Shown: piece by piece, positions 1-5,915 of the stretch
Numbering within the stretch: position 1 is the first letter of the stretch
Layout of the letters: every line of letters starts with the position of its first letter
From: Oscillospiraceae bacterium
GTDB lineage: Bacteria; Bacillota; Clostridia; Oscillospirales; Oscillospiraceae
NCBI GenBank assembly: GCA_016296045.1
Contig: JAEDKB010000078.1
Coordinates: 1-7,350, forward strand
Reading direction: 5' to 3'
DNA: 7,350 nucleotides
Translations under genes and position numbers: made by a program
Notes under the pieces: model-generated
What the model was told of the DNA's origin: nothing
The model's database searches: none
What the model saw: only the letters and a program-made list of their open reading frames with translations

Positions 1-1
1 T

Positions 2-421
2 CCCGCTGATGCCTCTTTGACAGAAGCGGAACAGGCAGAAATGGAGGAGTTCTTATATAATATCTGCATGATCAATAATGTTTTGGGGCATAAGGTCCTT
101 GAACCGTTGGTAGCGGAAGAAGCAGGCGGCGCAGGAATTTCTAGTCAAATACTTTACATACAGGCAGCCCGTGGCGCAAACGCAAAAGGGATGCAGACAA
201 ATGAGGGTTTTGTGATTTTGAAAGGCTCACAGGCCGCGGACACTGTGACACGCTCCTGCCCCAAACAAATATGCACGCTCCGGCAGAAATTGATTGAAAG
301 CGGCATCATTGATGCGAACTGGATGTTCACGGAGAACCGAGTGTTCAGCAGTCCCTCTACCGCGGCGGGCGTTGTAATGGGACGAAGCGCCAATGGCCTG
401 ACAGAATGGCGCATGCCCTGA
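2..421 (+). CDS. DUF4357-domain protein, C-terminal part (probable GIY-YIG nuclease family), truncated by window edge
   Basis: The reading frame is open at the left edge and ends at TGA 419-421, so only about the last 139 residues are seen. The final ~85 residues match the DUF4357 pattern as I know it: a stretch ending in ARGANAKGMQTNEGFVILKGS, then a charged linker, then VFSSPSTAAGVVMGRSANGLTEW. The upstream part (LTEAEQAEMEEF...LGHKVLEPL) resembles the linker that, in known family members, joins an N-terminal GIY-YIG endonuclease domain to DUF4357. That nuclease domain would lie outside the window, so a nuclease function is inferred, not seen. A TTG at 17 and an ATG at 41 are in frame but have no convincing ribosome binding site, and the frame extends through them. 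GC is about 51% by hand count, somewhat lower than sampled stretches of the genes to its right. Such genes are often accessory. No hairpin terminator follows it. Confidence 0.75.
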   Translation, partial: PADASLTEAEQAEMEEFLYNICMINNVLGHKVLEPLVAEEAGGAGISSQILYIQAARGANAKGMQTNEGFVILKGSQAADTVTRSCPKQICTLRQKLIESGIIDANWMFTENRVFSSPSTAAGVVMGRSANGLTEWRMP

Positions 422-455
422 AGAGAGAACAACCTTGTATATATTCAACTGTTTC

Positions 456-485
456 TTGCGTTTTTCTTCCCTTTTGTTAAATAAA
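456..485 (+). promoter_or_regulatory. possible weak promoter for tRNA-Leu
   Basis: TTGCGT (456-461) could be a -35 box, with AATAAA (480-485) as a -10 box after 18 nt. Each matches the sigma-A consensus only partly (4 of 6). The position would give a leader of about 25 nt before the tRNA. The area is AT-rich, so a chance match is possible. The tRNA must have a promoter nearby unless it is read from further upstream. Confidence 0.25.
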
Positions 486-621
486 TAACAGCCGGAATAT
501 CCCCCGGGTGTTCATATGCGGGCATGATGGAACTGGCAGACATGCAGGATTTAGGTTCCTGTGCAGCGATGCGTTGGGGTTCAAATCCCCATGCCCGCAC
601 CATAATCAGGGCTGTTATTTA
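482..621. repeat. 12-bp perfect inverted repeat enclosing tRNA-Leu
   Basis: TAAATAACAGCC (482-493) and its exact reverse complement GGCTGTTATTTA (610-621) lie on either side of the tRNA gene, 24 nt before and 7 nt after it. If both arms are transcribed, they could pair and close the pre-tRNA leader and trailer into a basal stem. Confidence 0.6.
518..602 (+). tRNA. tRNA-Leu, anticodon TAG
   Basis: The cloverleaf folds completely by eye. The acceptor stem is GCGGGCA (518-524) with TGCCCGC (592-598), followed by discriminator A599 and an encoded CCA (600-602). The anticodon stem CAGGA (545-549) pairs with TCCTG (557-561) around loop TTTAGGT, which places anticodon TAG at 552-554. A long variable arm (562-574) contains a GCA/TGC mini-stem, as expected for a class II tRNA such as tRNA-Leu. 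The T arm is TGGGG (575-579), loop TTCAAAT, CCCCA (587-591). At 85 nt including CCA it has the usual length. It reads CUA directly and possibly the other CUN codons by wobble. An intrinsic terminator follows 27 nt downstream. Confidence 0.97.
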
Positions 622-629
622 ACAGACTG

Positions 630-667
630 ACATCCCGTGCTGTTTTTCAGCACGGGATGTTTTATTT
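630..667 (+). terminator. intrinsic terminator of tRNA-Leu
   Basis: A perfect 13-bp stem, ACATCCCGTGCTG (630-642) with CAGCACGGGATGT (648-660), closes a TTTTT loop and is followed by a T-rich tract (TTTTATTTT) on the plus strand. The minus strand has no T tract on its side of this hairpin, so it serves the tRNA and not rqcH. Confidence 0.9.
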
Positions 668-680
668 TCAGTTCATACGA

Positions 681-730
681 TAAAAGATATAAACAACATC
701 CGATGGCACGAGCCGTCCATCGGATGTTGT
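681..730 (-). terminator. intrinsic terminator of the glcK-mrnC-rqcH operon
   Basis: Positions 693-706 and 717-730 form a perfect 14-bp stem (on the minus strand ACAACATCCGATGG and its complement) with a 10-nt loop. On the minus strand it is followed by TTTATATCTTTTA, a broken but T-rich tract. It begins 14 nt after the rqcH stop codon and faces the tRNA terminator, 32 bp away stem to stem, so the two converging transcripts are well insulated. Confidence 0.8.
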
Positions 731-744
731 CGGCTGCTTCGGGA

Positions 745-2493
745 TCATTTTTTACTGCGGAGCTTTTCGGGCAGGGAGGCGTCCGGCGTGACGAGAACCG
801 TGCGGTAGCGGTCATAGATGACCATGCCGGGCTTGGCACCGTTCGGCTTTTTCAGAAAGCGAACCGGTGTGACATCGACGGGCACGTTCTGGCTGCCTTT
901 TGCTTCGGAATAGAGAGCGGCGAGCATTGCCGCTTCCGTAATCGTTTCGTCGGGCACCTGCGCACCTGCGCACTCGATGACCGTGTGCGCTCCGTGAAAT
1001 TTCTGCACATGCAGCCAAATGTCGTTTTTGTGAGCACTTTTGAGCGAAAGTTGATCGTTTTGACGGTTGTTTTTCCCGACTAAAATCCGGAAGCCGTCGG
1101 AGGAGAAAAACTCCATCGGCTTGGAAGGGGCCTGCTTCATTGGCTTGCCCTTGCGGCGGTCTGTCGGACGGACATAGCCGCCGTCTTCCAATTCGGCGCG
1201 GATCTCGCTCAGATCGCGCTCATTTTCGGCGCGATCCAATTCCTCCAGAACACCGGCAAGATAGCTTGCTTCCGTTTCGCCGAAAGCAATTTGCTGCGCT
1301 AAGATTTTTTCCGCATGCTTCGCTTTGGCGTAGTCTTTGTAAAATTTCGCTGCGTTTTGCTGCGGTGAAAGCTCCGGCTTGAGCGAAACCTCAATTTCGC
1401 TCATATTCGCGTCATAAAAATCCACAGCGCGCAGAAGCGTCTGTCCGCGGCGGATTGTATGCAGATTTGCCGTTACGATATCGCCCAGACGGCGCAGGTG
1501 TTCACGATCGAGCGCGCTTTCCAGTTCTCTTTGCTGAATTGCCAGCTTACGATTTGTGCGCTCATACAGCGTTGTGACCGTTTTTCGAAGCATTTGGGAT
1601 TTCTGGCGCATCCGATCGGCGCGGTCGGTTTCGGTATAAAAGGCATCCAGCAGCGCACAGAAGCTTTCATAGCGGCGCGAGAGCATACAGCTACCGTACT
1701 GCAAAATCGGGCGGTAGGAGAAGTCGGACGGCCTTTCTTCCTCACGCAGCAGCATCGTCGGCTGAAACGCTTCGGAAAAGGACAGCTTTTCGGAAAGATA
1801 TTCTGCAAGCGCTGCTTTATCCAGCGTCATGATATCCGCGTCGGTTTCGCCGCAGAAGCCGAAAGAAAGCTCTCGCGCAATCAGCGGTGAAATTCCTGCG
1901 AAGGTGTCGAGCAACCATTTATCCAGCTTTTTCGGGCTGTTTACCGCGTCAAGCAGAGCAGAGAGCGTTTGAAAATCGGTCTGCTGCGGAATGTGCTTGT
2001 CCTGACGCGGCGCTTCATGGTAGAACAGTCCGGGCAGCACCTGCCGTTTTTCGGACATCTCGAAATCCACACGGCGCAGGCAGTCAATGATTCTGCCGTC
2101 CGGACCCGTCAATATCAGGTTGGAGTTTCGTCCCATCAGCTCCAAAATCAGGTGCTTTTCGCAGGGAACGCCCATCTCATCCGTGCATTCAAGGCACAGA
2201 TCAATGCTGCGTTCGGCAGGGGGCTGCCGAATGGCGCTGATCCTTCCGCCTGCAAGATGCTTGCGCAAAAGCATACAGAACATCGGGGGTTGAGACGGAT
2301 TTTCAAAGCTCGCCTGCGTCAGATGGATACGCGGACGGTTGACGTTGGCGGACAGCAGCAGCCTTTCACGTCCCCGAAGGAGCAAAAGCACGGTATCGCG
2401 TGACGGCTGCTGGATTTTTTCAATTCGTGCGCCGAGGAGGGTCGGTTCCAGCTCTTTTACAACGGCGCTCAGAAAAACGGCATCAAACGGCAT
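745..2493 (-). CDS. rqcH: RqcH: ribosome-associated quality control factor (NFACT / FbpA family)
   Basis: At 582 aa it has the usual length for bacterial RqcH, once called fibronectin-binding protein FbpA. In Bacillus the family binds obstructed 50S subunits carrying peptidyl-tRNA and recruits tRNA-Ala to add C-terminal alanine tails that mark the nascent chain for degradation. The order is NFACT-N from the start (FDAVFLSAVVKEL..., ELMGRNSNLIL at 118-128), a helix-hairpin-helix-like part near 190-210, charged helical stretches at about 285-345 and 385-435 that look like coiled coil, then NFACT-R (DUF814) at about 458-560 with FFSSDGFRILVGKNNRQNDQ and DIWLH. The classical DR pair appears here as E94-R95. 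The ATG start has GGAGG (2500-2504) 6 nt upstream and overlaps the end of mrnC by 11 nt, which suggests translational coupling. It is the last gene of its operon and ends at a terminator. The partner RqcP is not in the window. Confidence 0.95.
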   Translation of the reverse strand: MPFDAVFLSAVVKELEPTLLGARIEKIQQPSRDTVLLLLRGRERLLLSANVNRPRIHLTQASFENPSQPPMFCMLLRKHLAGGRISAIRQPPAERSIDLCLECTDEMGVPCEKHLILELMGRNSNLILTGPDGRIIDCLRRVDFEMSEKRQVLPGLFYHEAPRQDKHIPQQTDFQTLSALLDAVNSPKKLDKWLLDTFAGISPLIARELSFGFCGETDADIMTLDKAALAEYLSEKLSFSEAFQPTMLLREEERPSDFSYRPILQYGSCMLSRRYESFCALLDAFYTETDRADRMRQKSQMLRKTVTTLYERTNRKLAIQQRELESALDREHLRRLGDIVTANLHTIRRGQTLLRAVDFYDANMSEIEVSLKPELSPQQNAAKFYKDYAKAKHAEKILAQQIAFGETEASYLAGVLEELDRAENERDLSEIRAELEDGGYVRPTDRRKGKPMKQAPSKPMEFFSSDGFRILVGKNNRQNDQLSLKSAHKNDIWLHVQKFHGAHTVIECAGAQVPDETITEAAMLAALYSEAKGSQNVPVDVTPVRFLKKPNGAKPGMVIYDRYRTVLVTPDASLPEKLRSKK

Positions 2494-2896
2494 GGTCTTC
2501 CTCCGTTACGGCTGCAAACAACGCCGCAATTCGTTCCTGCTGCCCAAGCAGATACAGAGCACCGAAAAGGGTCTCCACGCCGGTCGCCTTGGCATAGACG
2601 ACGGGCGATGCGTTTTTCGGAACGCTGTGCGGATGGGCATTGCGTCCGCGGTGATAATAGGCGTTTTCCGCTTCGGTCAGATGCGGAAGCATACGGTCGG
2701 CAAACTCTGCCTGTGCCGAAGCGCAGACCAGAGCGACCGTATCCCGATGCAGCCGTCCGTTGGTCGTGCCGCCGGAAACACACAGCCTTGTCCGAATCAG
2801 AAGCTCAAAAACGGCATCACCGATATGCGCCAGCGCCAATGCGGACATGGCGTTGATCTGCTTTTCGGTCATGACGGGGTGCAAATAATCGTTCAA
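2483..2896 (-). CDS. mrnC: Mini-ribonuclease III
   Basis: This 137-aa protein is a stand-alone RNase III catalytic domain without a double-strand-RNA-binding domain, the hallmark of Mini-III. The family matures the ends of 23S rRNA in Bacillota, cutting the double-stranded precursor stem on the 50S particle. Visible signatures are SALALAHIGDAVFELLIR (18-35) with D27 and E31 in the metal-binding RNase III motif, ASAQAEF (59-65), LTEAENAYYHRGRNAH (73-88) and ATGVETLFGALYLL (104-117), where E108 is the likely second acidic site. The start is a TTG at 2896. It is preferred to the ATG at codon 9 because an AGGAGAG lies 7 nt before it. The gene begins 32 nt after the glcK stop and overlaps rqcH by 11 nt, so it is the middle gene of a three-gene operon. 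Confidence 0.93.
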   Translation of the reverse strand: MNDYLHPVMTEKQINAMSALALAHIGDAVFELLIRTRLCVSGGTTNGRLHRDTVALVCASAQAEFADRMLPHLTEAENAYYHRGRNAHPHSVPKNASPVVYAKATGVETLFGALYLLGQQERIAALFAAVTEEDHAV

Positions 2897-2903
2897 AAGA
2901 GTT

Positions 2904-2910
2904 CTCTCCT
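2904..2910 (-). promoter_or_regulatory. ribosome binding site deciding the TTG start of mrnC
   Basis: On the minus strand AGGAGAG stands 7 nt before TTG (2894-2896). The next in-frame ATG is eight codons further in and has no comparable site, so TTG is the more likely start. The site lies between glcK and mrnC, showing independent initiation within the operon. Confidence 0.8.
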
Positions 2911-2928
2911 AACATAAAAGCGGTAAAT

Positions 2929-3864
2929 CTATTCCGAAAGCAGGCGGAACGCACCGTACATTCCGGCATCATTTCCGAGCTTTGCAAGGGAAAACTGCGT
3001 ATCCTTGCAGGCGTGGAACATATATCGGTTAAAATGCGTTTTTACGCCTTGCAGCAGATAGTCTCCGGCTTTGGAAACGCCGCCGCCAAGCACAACACGC
3101 TCCGGATCGACCATACAGCAGGCGGAGGCGAGCGCTTCGCCCAGATAATCAAACACCTGCTCCAGCGTTTGGACGGCAAAAGCATCGCCCTGTTTTGCGG
3201 CGTCAAAAACATCCTTGCACGTCAAAGCGTCTTTCCCGCGCAGAACGGAGGGGGCGGATTCCTTTGCAAGACGGTCTTTTGTGATGCGGACAATGCCGTT
3301 GGCGGAGGCATACTGCTCCACACAGCCGAATTTTCCGCAGGTGCAGGGCAGCTTGTCCGGCGCGGTTACGGTAATGTGCCCGACTTCTCCGCCGACGCCG
3401 TGCGCGCCGCCGAGGATTTTGCCGTCGATGATGACACCGCCGCCGATGCCCGTTCCGATGGTAACGAACAGGGTGCTTTTTGATCCCATTCCGCCGCCCA
3501 TCCAGTATTCTCCGAGGGCGGCGCAGTTGGCATCGTTTCCTGCTTTGATACGCAGGCCGGTCAAGGCGTGCAGCGCCTCATGCAGATGAAAAACGCCCCA
3601 ATTCAGATTGACGCAGCGATTGACCAGACCGTCGTCGCTGACCGGACCGGGCACGCCGATGCCGATGCCGAGCACAGCATTTCGATCGATGCCGTGTTTT
3701 TCAAGCAGCGCCTGAATGGTGGAAGCAATATCCGGCAGGATCTTTTCACCGCCGTTTTCCGTCCTTGTCGGGATCTCACAGCGGTCGAGAATTCTGCCGG
3801 TTTCTTCGAACAGACCGATTTTTACCGTTGTTCCGCCGACATCCACGCCAAAACCGTAGTTCAT
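2929..3864 (-). CDS. glcK: ROK-family glucokinase
   Basis: A 311-aa ATP-dependent sugar kinase that phosphorylates glucose to glucose-6-phosphate in the cytoplasm. Numbered from the start chosen here, it shows the N-terminal phosphate-binding loop GVDVGGTTVKIGLF (6-19), VPGPV (71-75), GNDANCAALGE (109-119) with catalytic base D111, the second phosphate loop TIGTGIGGGVI (135-145), and the ROK zinc and sugar site with GGEVGH (158-163) and CTCGKFGCVEQ (174-184), giving H163, C174, C176 and C181. Length and motifs fit the Bacillota glucokinase branch rather than a ROK repressor, because no helix-turn-helix precedes the kinase. A longer frame starts at 3924, but that ATG lies upstream of the predicted -10 box. 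The ATG at 3864 has a good ribosome binding site and begins exactly where the family begins. It is first in the operon and divergent from pgi. Exact sugar specificity is inferred. Confidence 0.92.
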   Translation of the reverse strand: MNYGFGVDVGGTTVKIGLFEETGRILDRCEIPTRTENGGEKILPDIASTIQALLEKHGIDRNAVLGIGIGVPGPVSDDGLVNRCVNLNWGVFHLHEALHALTGLRIKAGNDANCAALGEYWMGGGMGSKSTLFVTIGTGIGGGVIIDGKILGGAHGVGGEVGHITVTAPDKLPCTCGKFGCVEQYASANGIVRITKDRLAKESAPSVLRGKDALTCKDVFDAAKQGDAFAVQTLEQVFDYLGEALASACCMVDPERVVLGGGVSKAGDYLLQGVKTHFNRYMFHACKDTQFSLAKLGNDAGMYGAFRLLSE

Positions 3865-3873
3865 AGCCGCACG

Positions 3874-3880
3874 TCCTTTC
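3874..3880 (-). promoter_or_regulatory. ribosome binding site deciding the glcK start
   Basis: On the minus strand GAAAGGA lies 9 nt before ATG 3862-3864. This supports the 311-aa form of glucokinase over the 331-aa reading that would start at 3924. Confidence 0.75.
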
Positions 3881-3894
3881 CTGTATCTGCCGCT

Positions 3895-3923
3895 ATTATA
3901 CACAATCTGCAAATAGATTTCCA
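3895..3923 (-). promoter_or_regulatory. sigma-A-type promoter of the glcK-mrnC-rqcH operon
   Basis: On the minus strand TGGAAA (3918-3923) is the -35 box and a perfect TATAAT (3895-3900) is the -10 box, with a 17-nt spacer. Transcription would start near 3888, leaving a leader of roughly 24 nt with the ribosome binding site inside it. The -35 box overlaps an imperfect palindrome at 3908-3923 that could be an operator. Confidence 0.75.
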
Positions 3924-3950
3924 CCCCCGAAACTTTTTTTCGCTTTTCTG

Positions 3951-3979
3951 TTGAGTTTTACGCCGAATTGTTGTAACAT
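3951..3979 (+). promoter_or_regulatory. probable pgi promoter
   Basis: TTGAGT (3951-3956) and TAACAT (3974-3979) are separated by 17 nt, each matching the consensus at four of six positions. An overlapping TAAAAT (3979-3984) is a better -10 box but has no -35 at normal distance. The pgi start is 38 nt further on. The -35 boxes of this and the glcK promoter are 27 bp apart, back to back. Confidence 0.5.
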
Positions 3980-4017
3980 AAAATTAGAAAAAATTTGATA
4001 CGAAGGAGCCATCGAAC

Positions 4018-5310
4018 ATGATAAAACTCGACATTTCCAACGTATGGGGCGACTTGTCCCTTCCGGAGCTGCTCTCAACGGAGCAGGAGGTTTTCAATGC
4101 ACACAAGCTGCTGACGGATCGCAAAGGGCTGGGCAATGATTTCCTGGGTTGGCTGAATCTTCCGACCTTTGAAGAATCGGAGGAGATGCGCCGTATTCGT
4201 CGTGCGGCAGAACGTATCCGCAACGATTCCGAAGTGTTTGTCGTTGTCGGTATCGGCGGCTCCTATCTCGGACCGCGTGCCGCAATCGAGCTGGTCAAGG
4301 GTCAGAATCACAATCTTCGCGGAAACGATCCGCAGGTGTTCTTTGCGGGCAATAACCTTTCCACCCGCGCATGGCAGGAGCTTTGTGCGCTTCTGGAGGG
4401 TAAGGATTTTTCCATCAATGTCATTTCCAAATCCGGCACAACAACGGAGCCTGCCATCGCAACCCGTGCGCTGCGCTGGATGCTCGAACGCAAATACGGC
4501 GCGGAACAGGCAAAAAAGCGCATTTATGTTACGACCGATCCCGCCGGCGGTGCCCTGCGCCAGATGGCAACGGAAGAGGGATATGAGAGCTTTGTCATTC
4601 CGCCCGATGTCGGCGGACGCTACAGCGTGCTGACGGCGGTCGGACTGCTTCCGATGGCTGTGGCGGGCATCAATCCTGCCGATGTGATGCTGGGTGCGGC
4701 TCGTGCCCGGAAGGAGCTGGACATCCGCTCCTTTGAAAACCCGGCATGGCAGTATGCGGCGATCCGCAATCTGCTCTACCGCAAGGGGAAGAAAATTGAA
4801 ATGCTCTGCTGCTATGAACCTGCGTTCCGCACCTTTGGCGGATGGTGGCAGCAGCTCTTCGGTGAGAGCGAGGGCAAGGATGGAAAGGGCATTTTCCCGG
4901 TAACTGCGGAATTTACCGCCGATCTGCATTCTCTCGGTCAGATGATCCAGCAGGGCGAACGCAACCTGTTTGAAACCGTCGTCCGCTTCACGCCTCCGCG
5001 CAAAAAGACCGCCATTGAGCTGGATTGGAAAAATCTCGACGGCCTGAACTACCTCGAAGGAAAATCCCTCGACTTTGTGGAGGAGCAGGCGTTCCTCGGC
5101 ACGTTGAACGCCCATGTTGACGGCGGCGTTCCGGTCATGGTGCTTCAGACCGATGAAGTCGATGCCGATACGCTGGGCGAGCTGTTCTATTTCTTTGAAC
5201 TCTCCTGCGGCATTTCCGCCTATATGCTCGGCGTGAATCCGTTTAACCAGCCCGGTGTGGAATTCTATAAGAAAAATATGTTCCACCTGCTCGGCAAGCC
5301 CGGCTATTGA
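4018..5310 (+). CDS. pgi: glucose-6-phosphate isomerase
   Basis: This cytoplasmic enzyme interconverts glucose-6-phosphate and fructose-6-phosphate, the second step of glycolysis. The 430-aa length fits the short Bacillota type (about 450 aa), not the ~550-aa E. coli type. Visible features are VVVGIGGSYLGPRA (75-88), the phosphate-binding loop ISKSGTTTEPAIA (136-148), the signature DVGGRYSVLTAVGLLP (197-212), FGESEGKDGKG (281-291), FTADLHSLGQ (299-308), and the C-terminal signature GVNPFNQPGVEFYKKNMF (405-422). The catalytic residues should be E283, H304 and K418; their mutual spacing equals that of E290, H311 and K425 as I recall them for the Geobacillus enzyme. The ATG start has GAAGGAG (4002-4008) 9 nt upstream. 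Nothing appears missing. It is divergent from glcK, which makes its substrate. Confidence 0.97.
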   Translation: MIKLDISNVWGDLSLPELLSTEQEVFNAHKLLTDRKGLGNDFLGWLNLPTFEESEEMRRIRRAAERIRNDSEVFVVVGIGGSYLGPRAAIELVKGQNHNLRGNDPQVFFAGNNLSTRAWQELCALLEGKDFSINVISKSGTTTEPAIATRALRWMLERKYGAEQAKKRIYVTTDPAGGALRQMATEEGYESFVIPPDVGGRYSVLTAVGLLPMAVAGINPADVMLGAARARKELDIRSFENPAWQYAAIRNLLYRKGKKIEMLCCYEPAFRTFGGWWQQLFGESEGKDGKGIFPVTAEFTADLHSLGQMIQQGERNLFETVVRFTPPRKKTAIELDWKNLDGLNYLEGKSLDFVEEQAFLGTLNAHVDGGVPVMVLQTDEVDADTLGELFYFFELSCGISAYMLGVNPFNQPGVEFYKKNMFHLLGKPGY

Positions 5311-5327
5311 TTTGCCTGCGGAAAGCA

Positions 5328-5368
5328 CGGGACGCAAGCGTGCGGAGTCTCATCCCGAGTTTTTATCG
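5328..5368 (+). terminator. possible weak terminator after pgi
   Basis: CGGGA (5328-5332) can pair with TCCCG (5353-5357), enclosing a small CGCA/TGCG hairpin (5333-5344), and AGTTTTTAT follows. The fold is much weaker than the other terminators in the window. The next gene has its own promoter starting at 5394, so partial read-through is possible. Confidence 0.35.
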
Positions 5369-5393
5369 TTTGTGTAAACTTTTTCTGTAGCGC

Positions 5394-5422
5394 TTGCAAT
5401 TTTTTCGGAAAATTGGTAAAAT
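5394..5422 (+). promoter_or_regulatory. promoter of the small P-loop gene
   Basis: TTGCAA (5394-5399) and TAAAAT (5417-5422) are separated by exactly 17 nt. This is one of the two best promoters in the window. The start codon at 5454 follows after a leader of about 25 nt. The spacer holds a perfect 7-bp inverted repeat, described separately. Confidence 0.75.
5397..5415. repeat. 7-bp inverted repeat inside the promoter spacer, candidate operator
   Basis: CAATTTT (5397-5403) and AAAATTG (5409-5415) are perfect reverse complements separated by TTCGG. The repeat fills the interval between the -35 and -10 boxes, the usual place for a repressor to block RNA polymerase. The sequence is AT-rich, so chance symmetry cannot be excluded. 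No regulator gene is adjacent. Confidence 0.4.
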
Positions 5423-5453
5423 GAAAGTAACAAAATAAAAGGGGGTATTTCGT

Positions 5454-5867
5454 ATGGTCAAGGTTATTATGGGTCTGAAAGGCTCAGGAAAAACCAAACG
5501 ACTGATCCACGACATCAACACCGCAGTGAAAAACGAAACCGGCAGCATGGTTTGCATCGAAAAAGGCACCAAGCTCCGTTATGATATTGATATACATGTC
5601 CGCCTGATTGACTATCAGGAATACCGCATTGGGGAGCTGAGCTTCCTGAAGGGCTTTATCAGCGGCCTGCACGCAGGCAACTTTGACATCAGCCATATCT
5701 TTATTGACAGCTTCTATAAGCTCATCGACAACCCGACCATCGCCGACATAGAAGATTTTGTTGTCTGGTGTGATAAGTTCGGAGAGGCAAACGATCTGGA
5801 CTTTACCATCGTTGTTTCCGACGATCCTGCAAACGCGACCGATACCATCAAAAAGTATCTGCAATAA
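5454..5867 (+). CDS. small P-loop NTPase-like protein of unknown function
   Basis: A 137-aa protein I cannot assign to a named family. It starts with a hydrophobic strand and a clear Walker A loop, GLKGSGKT (7-14), and has a Walker B-like strand HIFIDSF (81-87), where D85 follows hydrophobic residues. The residue after D85 is Ser, so the catalytic Glu found there in many ATPases is absent. A further strand ending in Asp-Asp (FTIVVSDDP, 117-125) could act as a sensor. No signal peptide, membrane segment or cysteine cluster is seen, so it is probably cytoplasmic. The short loop, early Walker A and overall order slightly recall thymidine-kinase-like or RecA-like folds, but the zinc-binding lasso of thymidine kinases is missing. 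The ATG start is backed by a purine-rich AAAGGGGG ending 8 nt upstream. The gene has its own promoter and a hairpin terminator and appears monocistronic between pgi and a MATE transporter. Confidence 0.85.
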   Translation: MVKVIMGLKGSGKTKRLIHDINTAVKNETGSMVCIEKGTKLRYDIDIHVRLIDYQEYRIGELSFLKGFISGLHAGNFDISHIFIDSFYKLIDNPTIADIEDFVVWCDKFGEANDLDFTIVVSDDPANATDTIKKYLQ

Positions 5868-5877
5868 TACATGTTTC

Positions 5878-5915
5878 TCCGGATGCGGAAAGTTTTTTCG
5901 CATCCGGATGCTTTT
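5878..5915 (+). terminator. probable terminator of the P-loop gene
   Basis: TCCGGATGCG (5878-5887) pairs perfectly with CGCATCCGGA (5899-5908), and the stem can extend by GAAA with TTTT inside. It starts 10 nt after the stop codon. The following T tract (TGCTTTT) is short and interrupted, so termination may be incomplete and some read-through into the MATE gene is possible. Confidence 0.65.

Noticed and set aside
518..602. tRNA-Leu as an attachment site for an integrated element, suggested by the nearby DUF4357 gene
   Set aside because: I see no integrase and no direct repeat of the tRNA 3' end in the window. The sequence to its right is a core operon, and the flanking repeat is inverted, not direct.
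637..1083. 148-codon plus-strand frame opposite the end of rqcH, starting inside the tRNA terminator
   Set aside because: It begins within a terminator hairpin, has no plausible ribosome binding site and opposes the conserved NFACT-R domain.
2339..2917. 192-codon plus-strand frame across mrnC and the start of rqcH
   Set aside because: It is antisense to two well-supported genes, spans their junction, and its product is Arg- and Gln-rich with no recognisable domain.
3865..3924. Twenty-residue N-terminal extension of glucokinase from an ATG at 3924
   Set aside because: The extension would begin upstream of the TATAAT box and has no ribosome binding site. The family motif starts directly at the downstream ATG.
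4075..5337. Open frame of about 420 codons on the minus strand covering nearly all of pgi
   Set aside because: It lies opposite a certain gene, its product looks like no enzyme family I know, and it starts at a TTG with no evident ribosome binding site. A GC-rich third position in pgi suppresses stops on the opposite strand.
5385..5398. CcpA cre-like box CTGTAGCGCTTGCA next to the P-loop promoter
   Set aside because: Only the right half fits the consensus. The left half is shifted by one base, leaving several mismatches.
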